The notes under the pieces are model-generated. The model was not told the origin of the DNA, searched no databases, and worked only from the letters and a program-made list of their open reading frames with translations. From the NCBI GenBank assembly GCA_030685235.1, contig MU839112.1, positions 248,001 through 312,000 of the forward strand: DNA of 64,000 nt, in the 5' to 3' direction. This document shows positions 23,500 to 37,100 of this stretch, in pieces. The DNA is from Copromyces sp. CBS 386.78 (lineage: Eukaryota; Ascomycota; Sordariomycetes; Sordariales; Sordariaceae). The stretch's first letter is position 1. Each line of letters opens with the position of its first letter. Position numbers and translations under genes: made by a program.

Positions 23500-25200
23500 T
23501 TCTAAGCGGCTCCTTCCTTCTTCCTATAGACTTTTCTCGCCCTTATAGGCGATTATTTACAAGGTTTAATTATTTCCCTAATTATTACCTACGTTATTAT
23601 TATAATACTCCTTACCTTCGTCTTTTTCTCCGGCGTCTATAGTATAGAAATTTATATTATTACCATATCCCTGCTAGCCGGCCGCCGGGGGGTTAGTATT
23701 AATATTACCGTTATTATTAGCGTTCCTGGTATTTTAACCGGAATTTCCGCCTCCCCGGCTTCTTCTACTTCTTCTTTAGCTATTTTGGCCTCCTTTATTA
23801 CCTCCTCAACCCCCCCTATTACCGGTCTAAGGGCTGCGATCGCTATAATTAATACTATTACAATAATTCCTCATAATATACCCTTCTTTTCCGCATTTAT
23901 AGTATAAATTATTTTTATTCTAATATTTAATAACGCTACTATAGACGGTACGTAAAATATAGATAGCATTAAAGTTTATAATATCGCTTCTTTTATTAAT
24001 AGTCTTTCCTAAATTATTATTAGAATTCGAATTGGAAGTCTTACTAATAGCGGATTTAGACCTATAGTCGTCGTCCTTAATATTACGCGCGAAATCGCGG
24101 TAGAATAATAACCATTCTTTAAAATCGTTTTCGGTAAGGAAGGTTTATTAATAAGTAAAAAAAATATAGAGTTTCTAAGAGATTTTATTCTATAAATAAT
24201 ATACTTTTATAGCGTCGTTTAAATTATAACGGTTAATAGTTTTAATATATTCTATTTTAAAATTGGCGAAGAAATAGTTTCTTTACTTAAATTCGTTAAG
24301 TTTATAAGCAATATCTAAACGTAAATTAATATTATTATAACGGGTATCTAAGAAGGATAAGAATTTAATACTTATCTTCCATTACTAAACTTCAGGATTA
24401 TTAAGGTTTATAAGGATTTTCTAAATATCTTTATCGATTAAAGTAGCTACTTTAAGGCTAAATAAGTAATTCGTATAAATAATTTTAATCTTCTCGTCGG
24501 GGAACCTAATAGTATCTAGGGTCTAAACGGAAAGGATATAGCCCTTCTACATTAAATATACCTTATTATATTTAACATAGTCCCTTTAAGTAGCTACAAA
24601 AGGTTTAGGGTCCGGGAAGAACGGTTTCTAATACCCTACTATACCTATACTACCGTCTATAATAGCTTAGGCAGTATAATTTTATTAATTTATAACGAAA
24701 ACGGCCTACGCTTCCTAAGCGAAGCCTCGTACATTATTAAATTTAATATAAGCCTAATAAAATTCTTCTTAAACTTAGTAAAGGTCTTTTAGAATTTATT
24801 TATACTCGTCGAAAATATTAGTATATTATTCTTTTTTAAGTTAAAATTTAGATTAAAAGTTCCGAAATTCCTTAATAATAATAGTAAAATAATAATTAAA
24901 TACTTTAATTATTCGGGCAATAAAGTTAATAATTATTTAAAATATTCCTCCTTTAATTAAATTAAAAAAATTAATAAAGGTACCGTCGTAAATAGGTTCA
25001 ACCTTCGCCGAATATTAAATAACGGCTATAATAAGAGCTATAACTATATTAATACGAAAGAGGCCACTTAAAACTACTAAGTAAATTTCTTCGTTAATAG
25101 GGGAGTTGGAGCTCTCTATTGGTACTCTTAAGCTCTCCGGCTCGTCGGTATAATTTAGTACATCAAGTACTTCAATATCGTCGTCCGCAATATATCCTAG
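23500..25200 (-). pseudogene. Gypsy-1 gag, RIP-degraded
   Basis: A retroviral-type zinc knuckle is recognisable at about 23860-23915, reading YKCGKEGYIMRN, where family members have CxxCGKxGHxxxxC; the first Cys and the His are changed to Tyr. Upstream (24700-24900) a segment reads FNLNFNLKKNNILIF and VMYEASLRKRR-like, compatible with capsid. No intact frame. Confidence 0.7.
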
Positions 25201-25390
25201 TAATTAGGCTTACTGCGGGGCGTTTAGGAGGATACCCTTATTTATAATAATATTATTATTACTTAGAGTTATAAATTTGGGCCTTCGTAGCCTCTTATTT
25301 TTTAGCGACTAATAGCGTTGCCTAATTGTACTAAATAACGTATATTTAAAAAAATATACGCTCGCAATATAATAATTAAATATAATTAAT

Positions 25391-25747
25391 TATTACGGAG
25401 CAAAGCGAATATTAAATATTTATAAAAATATTCGTAATTGTACGAAGAAGAGGAAACTATCTAGGGGAGCCCTAATAGCTATCTATATATAGTAAATATA
25501 TAGCCCGTATAGCCTAGTTATCCTATAGATTATCCCATAGATTATCCTATAGGCTAGTATAGTTTGTACAGCCTTAGCGACAGGGGTAGGCTAACAACCG
25601 TAACCAATTAGATATTAGATACGTTCAACCGCATCTACTATATTGGGTCTCTATAGCCAATTAGAGCATGCCATCAACCCGGCAACTATTGCCGTGGTGA
25701 AGGCAGCGATATAGGACGGTTAGTCAGTCACAGATAACCCTGTGACA
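25391..25747. repeat. Gypsy-1 right LTR (357 bp)
   Basis: Partner of the left LTR. Its terminal half (about 25600-25747) keeps more G/C than the left copy, so RIP hit the two LTRs unequally. It is the transcriptional (5') LTR for the minus-strand genes. Confidence 0.92.
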
Positions 25748-27060
25748 ATTACGGACTACGCTACTATAATAATCGACGACCGTCGCTAAGTTCGAAAGTT
25801 CCTTTTCGAATTCGCGAAAATTCTTACGAAGAAAAGTAGGTCTAAAATACTTAAAGTAAATAAAGCCGCCGAAGCCTAATTTATTATTAGGAAGGATATT
25901 AACGATTTAAAGAAATTTATTTCGAAGGAAATAAAGAAGGACGCTTAAAAGGCGCCGAAGAAATAGGTTAATATTGTCCGGAAATTGCCGAATAAAATTA
26001 ATACTACCCTCTACTACCTACCTACCGTTACTATTAAAAAATTTATCCCCTCTAATTACGAGCGCTAATTTATTATTAAAGGGGTTTAAATTACCGCCGA
26101 ATTTACTATACGTTCGAACGATAATACAAAGTAAGCCGTCGAAGGCGCCTTAAAGGAGAATTTATATAAAATAATCTACGTAACTACTAAAATAATAACA
26201 AACGGAAATTATATAATTATTTTCAACGAATTAACTAGGGATTAATATTAAAAATATTAAATTTGGGTTAAAAAAGTTTTTAGAAAAGAAGCTATTATAT
26301 CTTTAAATACTATAGCCGTTTTAATTAAAAGAATACTATAAGCTAATATTAACGCAAAATAATCCGAATTAGTTATATAAGAAATAAAGGAGAGGAATAA
26401 AGAAGCAGAAATTATTCGGGTTAAATTTTAAAAGAAATACAAAAGGGAGGAGAGAAAAATATTCTTAATAGAAATCATAACTATAAAGGCCGTAATTTTC
26501 TTCTAAAAGAACTTTTTCCTCTAGAACGGCGGCGTATACATATACGAATTATTCTAAATTATAGCCTCCGCCCAATAGTATTTTAAATATTAATATTTCG
26601 GATATACAATAAAATTCTATTATTAGGAGGACGCTTATAACTATTACAGTAAAATTAAATACGAAGGGCCGTATATAGGAGAAGAAAACTACCCTTCGAA
26701 TAAGGATAATTCTTTAATTTTTTGTAAACTATATAGGAAGTCGGAGTATTTCGCCTTCGATAAGAAGAAATACCCGTTTATAAAAGCAGTTTATACAAAA
26801 ATATTTATTAATTACATTAAAAGGCCTCGCGGCTTTATTATTTATAAAAAATTAATTAAATTAGTATTAGAATTAATAATAGAATTAGAGGAAGATATTA
26901 TAATCCCCGACGCCCCTTTTAATTCCCGTTTAATTACGATTTTAAAGAAATTATTTATAAGAGGAAGAAAAAGAGGCCGCCCTAAGAAAATTAAAGGCGG
27001 CTCTCGGCCGAAACCCATAGGCATAAGCCCGATAAACATTTATACCCGTTCCTAGAACGT
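25748..27060 (+). pseudogene. LINE-B ORF1, remainder
   Basis: Continues the ORF1 frame after the Gypsy-1 insertion: KILTKKSRSKILKVNKAAEA, then a long partly open frame with Lys/Glu-rich segments, and a cysteine/histidine block near 26600-26700 that corresponds to the CCHC region of the ORF1 protein. It ends near the SPINIYTRS segment at about 27020-27055. Stops are mostly TAA/TAG. Confidence 0.65.
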
Positions 27061-27899
27061 AGGCGATTATACTTATATTAATTCTATTACTATTATACTT
27101 TTAATCGCTACTATTACTTCTAAAGAAACAATACCCCCTTAGCCCGCCGTTAAATTAGAAGGAAGCCTTTTATAGGGTAATTAATAATCTAATTAAAAAT
27201 ATTTTATTAGAATATAGAAAAATTATACGAGAGAGGGAAAACATTATTCGAATAGGAAGAGACTTATAATATTATAGTAATTTAAAAGCCGGGTAGGAAT
27301 TTGAATAAGGATATTTACCAGCCGAAGGGCAATAAATATTATAATATTAATTATTTAGAAAAAGGTAGAACGGTAATTTATATAAATAATAATAATAGTC
27401 TTATTCCCTATGCTACTTATCTATAGCGCCTTATTAGTATAGGGTACTTCTCCTACTTCTCTAGAGGAAACCGTACGGCGATAAACGCCGTCGGATAAAA
27501 ACCGCCAACTCCTTTCGGTTGCGAATAAATCACGCCTACTCTATTTCGATTCTATTTATAGCGGTATTTACCTACCGCTTTAGCAAATAAACTACTTCCC
27601 TTCTACCGCCTTCGATCTAATACTAAAATAATCGAAATACTGCTTTTATACGCCGTTCCTTCTTCCTAAACCGCTTATAATAATCGTCCCTTCCTTATCG
27701 TTTACTTTTACTCCCGCTTCGTTATTATCTCCTAAACTCTTACAATTCTATTAAAATTTATATAAGTGTAAAGGCCCTTCCTTTCCCCCTATATAAAAAT
27801 TCCTCCCCACTACTATTTTTCGAACTTTCTTTTCTTCCTTATTTAATTAATTTTTAAAATAGCGTCCTCTTTTATTAGCCGTATTCCCGACCGTCTTCC

Positions 27900-30800
27900 C
27901 AACCGTATATTTAACCCCCTAAGCTTTACGATTCGTATTAATTATAGTATTACTAAACGTAATATTAACTTCGTCTATATAATAAATTCTCCGTCCCCTA
28001 AATTCGCCCGCTCCTTTACGCCCTCCTTTTCCCTAATACCCAAACTTTAAACCTTTATCCGGGTATTAATTTCTAACCTTACCTTTAACCTTCCTCCTAA
28101 CCGGTAAATCCTTTTTATCTTTACGCTTACCTCCCCTTCTTTCTACTAATTATATTAATTAGCGTTGTCTATCGTACTTTTTACCTTTACTATAATTTAA
28201 AATTTACTAATTACATTTATAATACTCCGTCCCTTAATATAATTACGTTCCGTATACTCCTCGCGGAATATATTTATTATATTAATATTAAAAATAAATT
28301 TCCTCCTATAGTTTTCTTTTCGTTTTCTTTTCTAACGTTCTTCAAAATACTAGTAAGTAGAGCACTACTTATCCTATTATTAATATAAAATATATATTAA
28401 ATATTCTATTAAATTATTATAATAAATATACTACTATTTAAATTATAATTATTACTTTATCCCATTCCTAAAATAATATTGGTCCTCTAATTCGTCGTTT
28501 CTATAATGCTTATATCGATTTCTTTAAGAACGTACGCGAATACTTAATTACGGACGGCCTCCCGTACAATCTTAATATCCTTCTTCGTTATTAGAATATA
28601 AAGGTCGAAAATTACTAATATAAAGGATATTACAAAATATTTTTAGCTAATCGTCCTACTATTCTTATTTTCAATTTTAGTAGAGGAAATACTAATACTA
28701 ATTCCCTAATAATAATTAATAGCCTTATTAATCCCCTTCCGGCTAACGAAAATTAAATTTAATAGCGCTACGAAGTTATTAAAAATTAGGAATTAATATT
28801 CAATATATTCCGTAAACTCTTCGCCTACGAAGAATATTAATTAATTACTTTAGTACCGCTTTCGTAATTAAATAATTATTATAATTAACGTAATTTAATT
28901 CTTCTTCTTCCCATTTCTCCCGTATTCTCTTATTTTAGTATTATAATCGAATATATTTATAAATACTACGCGAATTTATTATATTACTCTCCTTCTAATT
29001 CGATTACTAAACGGTATTCGTTTAATCTATTAAACTATAATACTTATAAAAGGATTCTTTTAATTCGGGTTCCGTCGTTTAAATAAATTTAGAACTCTTC
29101 TTTCGTTTACAATTAATCGGTTACTATTATCTAATAGTCGGCTATCTATAAATAATTTAGAATAATATATACAAAAACTTCTTTACCTATACTATAAGAA
29201 TAGATTAGCATTATAATATCCGGAACTTTCTTTTAGAAAAAAAAGGATTAAAAACCTATAACTTCCGTTTTTATTTGGGTAAAAAGGGAATTTTTCGCTT
29301 TAAATAATAAATATTATTCGTCGTTATCCTCCGGTTATTAAATTTCCTTCTTTTTTCGTTCTATACCGATTATATATTATTTTATAGTATTACTGTTAAA
29401 TTTCGGGTTAAAGTTAGTAATAGTAAATTTATACCGTCGGCTTAATTTAATTACCGCCGCCGCTAATTAATAATTATAATACGATATTTATTTTCTTATC
29501 GTTACTTTTTTTAATTACCTTTTATAATCTATAGTAATTAATTCTAATATTTATAATAGGGGTAATTATACTTCTATTATTAAAGGCGGACTTATTATAA
29601 TTATTAGAAGTTTTTCTATTAATATTTATTTTTTAGCCTACTTAATTTTAATAATACCGTTTTTTAATTTATTAGTAGGTAACCGACTTCTTATTCTCCT
29701 TATTTAAATATAATTAATTACTTAAATTATAATCCTTCGGACGAACTTTACTTAATTCGTACGGGCGAACCTTTCTTTAAAGGCCCTAACCCGCGTATTA
29801 AAATAGAAGTCGAATAATAAATAAAAGATTTCCGTTTTTAAATTCTTTATTAGCGTAGCTTTATATACTTTAATAATAACTTTTAAATATTTAATTTAAT
29901 ATTTAACTAGCTTAATTGCTATTTTTCATAGTTTATTATAAATTTTAGTCGGCTAGTAGAAAATTAATATTCTATATACGATTATACTTTAAATATATTT
30001 AATATAAATTTCCTTCGTTCGTATAAAAAAATAACCTTAAGTCTTCGCCGCTAATTATATTAATATATTCGTTTACGTAATTATTTTCTTTTTTATTACT
30101 TCTATATATATTCGGTAATTAAATTTCCGATTTAGCTAAACCCTAAGGAATTTAATCGATTCCGTTAATTTAAATATAATTCCTCCGATTTAAAGAATTT
30201 CTATTCTTAATTCCCTCGTCCGCGTAAAATATATAAGCTCCGTTTTACTTATTTCGAACTTTATTCCTCTCTTAATTATTTAACCCGAATAAATATTTTA
30301 TACTATTTAAAGCGTCCAATAATTTTCTTCGGTAATCTTAACTATTATAATAATATTAGTATCGTCGGCGAAGCCGACGGTAATCGCATTTTAGATAATA
30401 ACCAATTTACAATATAATAGGGTAATAAAGAGAATAAAAAGGATTAATAAAAGGGGGGAGCCTTACAATACGCCTATTACAATATTATAAAGTTAAAAAG
30501 TTTCGTCGTCGAAGAAAAGAGAACCTTTTCTTTCGGTAATAAAACTATTAATTTATTAAAGGATTTATTTTAAGAATTATATTTCTTATAACGTATATAA
30601 GAATTACCTATAATTAATTCTATCGAATACGCCTTTTAAATTAAAGAGTATAAAAGATATTACAACTTTAAATTTCTATACCGTATAGACCGCATTAATA
30701 ACTATTTAAACGGCAAATTCGGTTAAACGGCTTACCTAATTACCTATTTAGCCTTCTAGGAGGAGATTATACTCTTCTACTATTTACATTAACCTTTTAA

Positions 30801-32330
30801 TTATAAAAGCTTCGAAAAATTTTTTAATATTATTTAGAAGCGATATAAGCTGCTATACTCCAACTAATTTTTATTATTCGGCGCTTTTTCCAAATTTTTT
30901 AAAAATAATTACTTTTACATTCTTAAACCGTTAAGGGAAATATCCGAACTAGAGGCTCGTTACAACGAAAGCCGTTATCGCCTATTTAAATAGTTCCCTA
31001 TATATCTTTAGAAATTTATTTAAAAATTAATCGATACCTAATACTTTATTAAGCACTATTTTCGAAAGGACTTCCTAAATATCTTCTTCAATAATTAAAT
31101 TATTAATAAATACCGGGGTATTACCGTTTAATAATTAAATTTAATTTAATAAATAATTTATTAGGACTTCTACTTTCGGGAAAAAACGGTCGGTAAAAAT
31201 ATTTACCTTACTATTATAATCTTCAACTTCATTCGCCCGTTCGTTTTATTTAAAAGGTAGTAATTTTAGCGGATTTATTAAATAATAACTTTATATCTTA
31301 GCCTACCTTTCTAATAACTAAAATTTATTTAGGTCTTTCGATATACTTGCAATATAATCGCACTACTTTACTTTTTAAATCTTTATAATAAGTTTCTTCT
31401 TTTTTATTACCGCCTTTATAAATTCTTTTTAATTTAAAGGCGTCCGGTTCCTAAATTAAATCTATTATTTCCGTCGTACTTCCTTTATTACCGTTTTATA
31501 TTCTAAATTTTATTAGTCCGTTTATTTTCTCCGACCTTTTTTTCGGTATAGGACGAATTCCTCCGCAATATTAACGAATTTGCCGTCGAACTTATTAAAT
31601 CTTAATTCAAACTCTTCTACCATTTCAATTTCTTTTAAAATTAATATTCTTTTTTTCGCTACTTCCCGTACCTTTTCTACGTTTATTAAATTCTAACTAA
31701 ATTTTTCTTCTACTTCCGTTTTTTTATTTCTTTTTCCTATTTAAACCTAAATTTCTTAAGGGTAATAGTCCGAATTTATTTACCCGTACCGTTATATTCC
31801 TTAATATTCGGCTTCAATACCTTATAAAATTTATATGTAATTGATTATCCCGTTTTTCTCTCTTCTAATCGCGTTTCTAAATTTCGTTAATTCCCCGCAG
31901 GGAGTAATAAAATTGAACTTTTATTACTATACTTATATAAATAATTTTACAACGCCCCAACTAATTTTATTCTCTAAATCCTAATTAGGGTAATAAAAAT
32001 TATAATCCTTTATAATTATATATTAACCGGCCGAAGGTCTCTTTTCGAAGAGTTCGAAGAAGGAAGACCCCTATTAATATTCCGGCGTACTTTAAAGGAA
32101 GATAAAGGAATAAATAGAGTAGACGGTTATTAATTTTCGTAGATTCTTTAATATTATTGCGGCCTAATCTTTCTTAATCTAAAAGTTTAAGTCCTTTAAA
32201 TTCTACTTCTTATTTATATAAATTACTATTCTACCTTTCTTTAAATAATTAATACTATAATATTTATTACCTTTCGGCCGGTAAATATTCCTATTTAAAT
32301 TTTTGCCCGGCTCTTAGATTACTATAATGT
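27900..32330 (-). pseudogene. LINE-E ORF2 (endonuclease, reverse transcriptase), RIP-degraded
   Basis: The reverse transcriptase active site is intact: AITVGFADDTNII at about 30345-30390 (codons GGC TTC GCC GAC GAT ACT, plus positions 30358-30375). Upstream about 30900-32200 corresponds to the endonuclease half and 28000-29700 to the C-terminal half by colinearity. Stops elsewhere inactivate it. Exact ends of the ORF are not determinable by eye. Confidence 0.7.
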
Positions 32331-34060
32331 TGTAAATTTCCTCCTATTCGAGTAGCGTTTTCCCTCTCTCATATAATTTCCCTATATTTTAATAGAATAT
32401 TTTTAATTAGATTATTAATTACTCTATAAGAAACTTCCTTTTAATTTAACGGCGGGCTAGGGGGGTATCGTTTCCTTAAAAGCAATAGTAGCGGCCGAAG
32501 GCGTAATAGCGATAGAATTAGTACGGGTATAATCGCTTATATTTTAAGAGCAAGTATAAACGTTTATTAGGTTTATATTTATAAGTTTCGGCCGAAAACT
32601 ACTTCTAATCTTTTTAGGGCGGCCTTTTTTTCCTCCTCTTATAAATAATTTTTCTAAAGTCGTAATTAAACGGGAATTAAGGGGGGTATTAGGGATTATA
32701 ATATTTTCCTCCAATTTTATTATTAGTTTTAATATTAATTTAACCGGTCCTTTACGAATAATAAAATTATAAAGCTTTTCGGCGTAATTAATAAATATTT
32801 TTACGTAAGCTATTTTTATAAGCGGGTACCTCTTCTTATCGAAGGCAAAATACCCCGATTTCCTATACAATTTATAAAAAATTAAAAAATTATCTTTATT
32901 CGAAAAATAATTCTCTTCTCCTATATACGGCCTTTCGTACTTAATTTTACTACAACGATTATAAACGTCTTTTTAGTGATAAAATTTCGCTATATATTTA
33001 AAATACTAATATTAAAGTATTATTGGGCGGAAGCTATAGTTTAGAACGGTTCGTATACGTATACGCTACTATCCTAGAGGAAAAAGTTTTCTTAGAAGAA
33101 GATTATAGCCTTCGCGGTCGTAATTTTTATTAAGAATATTCTTCTCTCTTCCCCTTTATATTTCTTTTAAAATTTAACCCGAATAATTTCTACTTCTTTA
33201 TTCTTCGCCCTTATTTTTTATATAATTAATTCGGATTATTTTACGTCGATACTAGCCTACGGGACTCTTTTAATTAAAACGGCTATAGTATTTAAAGATA
33301 CAACGGCTTTTTTTTTAAAAACTATTTTAATTTAAATTTAATACTTCTAATATTAATCCCTAATTAATTCGTCGAAGATAATTACGTAATCTCCGTTCGT
33401 TACTATCCTAATAGTTACATAAACTATTTTATACGGGTTTTCCTTTAGGGCGCCTTCGACGGCTTACTTTATATTATCGTTCGAACGTATAGTAAATTCG
33501 GCGGTAATTTAGGCCCCCTTAATAATAAACTAGCGTTCGCAATTAGAGGGAATAAATTTCTTAGTAATAATAATAAGTAAATAGTAAAAGGTAGCGCTAA
33601 CTTTATCCGGCGATTTCCAAATAATATTAACCTATTTCTTCGGCGCTTCTTAGGCGTCTTTCTTTATTTCCTTCGAAATAAATTTCTTTAAATCGTCGAT
33701 ATCTTTTTTAGTAATAAATTGGGCTTCGGCGGCTTTATTTACCTTAAATATTTTAGACCTACTTTTCTTCATAGAAATTTTTACGAATTTGAAAAGGAAT
33801 TTTCGAGTTTAGCGATAGTCGTCGATCGATACGGCGGCGTAGTCCGTAGTCTTATTCGTTATAATAATAAATTTTTTTATAATTTTATCGTCTTCTTTTA
33901 TTTTTTCCGAAGTTTTTATAGTAAATGCGGCGTCGGGGTCGTTATATTTTAAAATACTTCCGAGGGGGTTGTAAACGCTATTTTCAAGCCTACTCGCACC
34001 TCTATCAATCATTATCGGCAGCGACGGCTTAACGCTATCGCTACGGTCGTCGTAGGATAT
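32330..34060 (-). pseudogene. LINE-E ORF1 (gag-like)
   Basis: The best-preserved pieces are 33809-34012 (RGASRLENSVYNPLGSIL.. through KTTDYAAVSIDDYR) and 32544-32870 (LILKLIIKLEENIIIPNT, LITTLEKLFIRGGKKGRPKK). A Cys/His segment at about 32930-33010 fits the CCHC part. The two pieces are in the same protein order as in LINE-B. Stops between them are TAA/TAG. Confidence 0.7.
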
Positions 34061-34192
34061 CGCAGAGGGGGTAAATAACCCTCCTAAGTCGATTGCCGTT
34101 ATCGGTTTTCGTTTTGGAGCACTTCCTGACCAGAAATCGGCGTTTCCGGTTTTAGCGTCGTTTATTTAGGCTTTACCAATTTATATAAATAA

Positions 34193-37100
34193 GAAGTAGA
34201 ATTTAAAGGATTTAAATTTCTAAATTAAAAAAAATTAAACAATAACAATATTTAAAAATTTACGAAAACCGATAATTATTTATTTTATTTATTCCCCTAT
34301 TTTCCTCTAAGGTACGCCAGAATATTAGTAAGGGTTTCCCTTCCTCGAACTCTTCGAAGAGAAATCTCCGGCCGGCTAATATATAGCCATAGGGGATTAT
34401 AACCTCTATTACCCCAATTAGGACTTAGAAAATAAAACTAGCCCGGGCGCTACAAAATTATTTATATAAGTACAGCAATAGAAGTTTAACTTCGTTACCC
34501 CCTATAGAAAATTAACGAAGTTCGGAAATACGATTAGAAAAGAAAAAAACGGAATAATCAACTACATATAAATTTTATAGGGTATTAAAACTAAATATTA
34601 GGGAATATAACGGTACGGGTAAACGGGTTCGGACTATTACCCTTAGGAAATTTAAATCTAAATAAGAAAAAGAAATAAAAAAGCGGAAATAGAGGAAGGA
34701 TTTAATTAGAATTTAATAAACATAGAAAAAATACGGGAAGCGGCGGAAAAAAGAATATCGATCCTAAAAGGGATCGAAACGGTAGAAGAATTCGAATTAG
34801 GATTTAATAGGCTCGACAGCGAATTCGTTAATATTACGGAGGAATTTATCCTATACTAAAAGAAAAGTTAGAAAAAATAAATAGACTAGTAGAATTTAAA
34901 ATATAAAACGGTAATAAAAGAGGTACAGCGGAAATAGTAGGCTTAATTTAGGAATTAAATACCTTTAAATTAAAGAGAATTTATAAAGGCGGCGATAAAA
35001 AAGAAGAAATTTATTACGAAAATTTAAAGAATAAAATAGCGCGATTATATTATAAACGCGTCGAAAAACCCGAATAAACTTTGGCTATTAGAAAAGTAAA
35101 CTAAAATACAAAGTTATTATTTAATAAATCCGCCAAAATTACTACTCTTCAAATAAAACGAGCGGGCGAACGAAATCGAAGATTATAATAATAAAATAAA
35201 TATTTTTACTAACTATTTCTTCCCGAAAGTAGAAGTCCCAATAAACTATTTACTAAACTAGATTTAATTACTAAACGGCGATACCCTAATACCTATTAAT
35301 AATTTAATTACCGAAGAAGATATCCGGGAAATTTTTTCGAAGATAGCGCCCAATAAAATATTAAGTATTAACTAATTTTCAAATAAGTTTTTAAAAATAT
35401 ACGGGGAATTATTTAAGTAGGCGATAACGGCTTTCGTTATAACGAGCCTCCGGTTCGGATACTTCTTCCAACGGTTTAAAAACGCGAAAATAATTATTTT
35501 TAAAAAATTTAGAAAAAGCGCCGAATAATAAAAATTGGCCGGGGTATAGCGGTTTATATTATTTCTAAATAACGTCGGAAAAATCTTCGAAGCCTTTATA
35601 GTTAAAAAATTAATATAAATAATAAAAGAGTATAACCTCTTCCCGGAAAGCTAAATAGGTAATTAAGCAAATTATTTAACCGAATTCGCCGTCCGAATAA
35701 TTACTAACGTAGTTTATACAATATAAAAATTTAAAGCTATAATGTCTCTTATACTCTTCGATCTAAAGGGCGTATTTAATAGAATTAACTATAAATAATT
35801 CTTATATATACTATAAGAAATATAATTCCCGAGATAGATCTTCTAATAGGTTAATAATTTTATTACTAGAAAAAAAGGTTTTTTTTTCTTTAACGACGAA
35901 ACTTCCTAATTTTATAATATTGTAATAAATATACTATAAGGCTCCCCCCTTTTATTAATCTTTTTTATTCTCTTTATTACCCTATTATATTATAAATTAG
36001 CTATTATTAAAATATAATTACCGTCGGCTTCGTTAACAATATTAATATTATTACAGTAATTAAAATTATTAAAGAAAATTATTAAACGTTCTAAGCAATA
36101 TAGGATATTTATTCGGGTTAGGTAATTAAGAGAGGGATAGAATTTAAAGTAAATAAAACGGAACTTATATATTTTATATAGACGAGGGAATTAAGAACGG
36201 AAATTCTCTAAATTAAGGGAGTTGTATTTAAATTAACGGAATCGATTAAATTCCTTAAGGTTTAATTAAATTAGAAATTCAATTACCGAATATACGTAGA
36301 AGTAGTAAAAAAGAAAATAATTTTATAAACAAATATATTAATATAATTAGCGGCGAAGATTTAGAATTATTTTTTTACGTAAACGAAGCAAATTTATATT
36401 AAATATATTCAGAATACAATTATATACAGAATATTAATTTTCTATTAGCCGATTAAAATTTATAGTAAATTACGAAGGATAGCGATTATGCTAGTTAAAT
36501 ATTAAATTAAATATTTGAAAATTATTGCCGGGGCGTATAAAATTACGCCGGTAAAGAATTTAAAAATAGAAACTTTTTATCCGCTATTCGATTTCTACTT
36601 TAATAAACGGATTAGGGCCTTCGAAGAAAGGTTCGCCCGTACGAATTAAATAAAGTTCATCCGAAGGATTATAACCTAAATAATTAATTATATTTAAATA
36701 AAGAGAATAAGAAGTCGGCTACCCACTAATAAATTAGAAAACGGTACCACTAAAATTAAATAGGCTAAAGAATAAATACCGATAGAGAAATTTCTAGCGA
36801 TCGTAATAAATCCGCCCCTAGTAATAGGGGCGCCGCCGCCCCCGTTATAAATATTAAAACTAATTATTATAAATTATAAAGGGTAATTAAAAGAAACAAC
36901 AATAAGAGAATAAATATTATACTATAATTATTAATTAGCAATAGTAGTAATTAAATTAGGCCGACGGTACAAATTTACTATCGCTAACCTTAACCCGAAG
37001 TTTAATAATAATACTATAAAACGGTATATAATCAGTATAAAATAAAAAAATAAAAAAGCTTAATAACCGGAAGATAATAACGAATAATACCTATTATTTA

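Larger units (their letters stand above)
17927..25747 (-). mobile_element. Gypsy-1: complete Ty3/gypsy retrotransposon, coding strand minus
   Basis: LTRs of equal length (357 bp) at 17927-18283 and 25391-25747 begin and end with the inverted repeat TGTCAC..GTGACA (best preserved in the right LTR end; RIP-altered elsewhere). The 5-bp target duplication ATTAC is perfect (17922-17926, 25748-25752). On the minus strand the order is gag with a zinc knuckle, a spacer with tandem repeats, reverse transcriptase, then integrase, which is Ty3/gypsy order. All ORFs are interrupted by RIP-type stops. Confidence 0.92.
27390..34177 (-). mobile_element. LINE-E: full-length Tad1-like LINE inserted in LINE-B
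   Basis: Target duplication of 15 bp (aatttatataaataa) at 27375-27389 and 34178-34192. The 5' end is at about 34160 (reverse of cgacgctaaaaccgg), with 17 further bases before the TSD. The 3' end has the ttatcgccg-like block and an (ATT)n tail. It is the only uninterrupted copy in the window (6.79 kb), so it serves as the map for the others. RIP stops occur throughout, but the reverse transcriptase motif is intact. Confidence 0.88.

Noticed and set aside
26842..27039. Minus-strand 65-codon frame
   Set aside because: Antisense shadow of LINE-B ORF1, which reads on plus in the order shared with other copies.
33809..34012. Small independent genes at 33809-34012 and 43095-43310
   Set aside because: They are homologous stop-free pieces of ORF1 of LINE-E and LINE-C, not separate genes.
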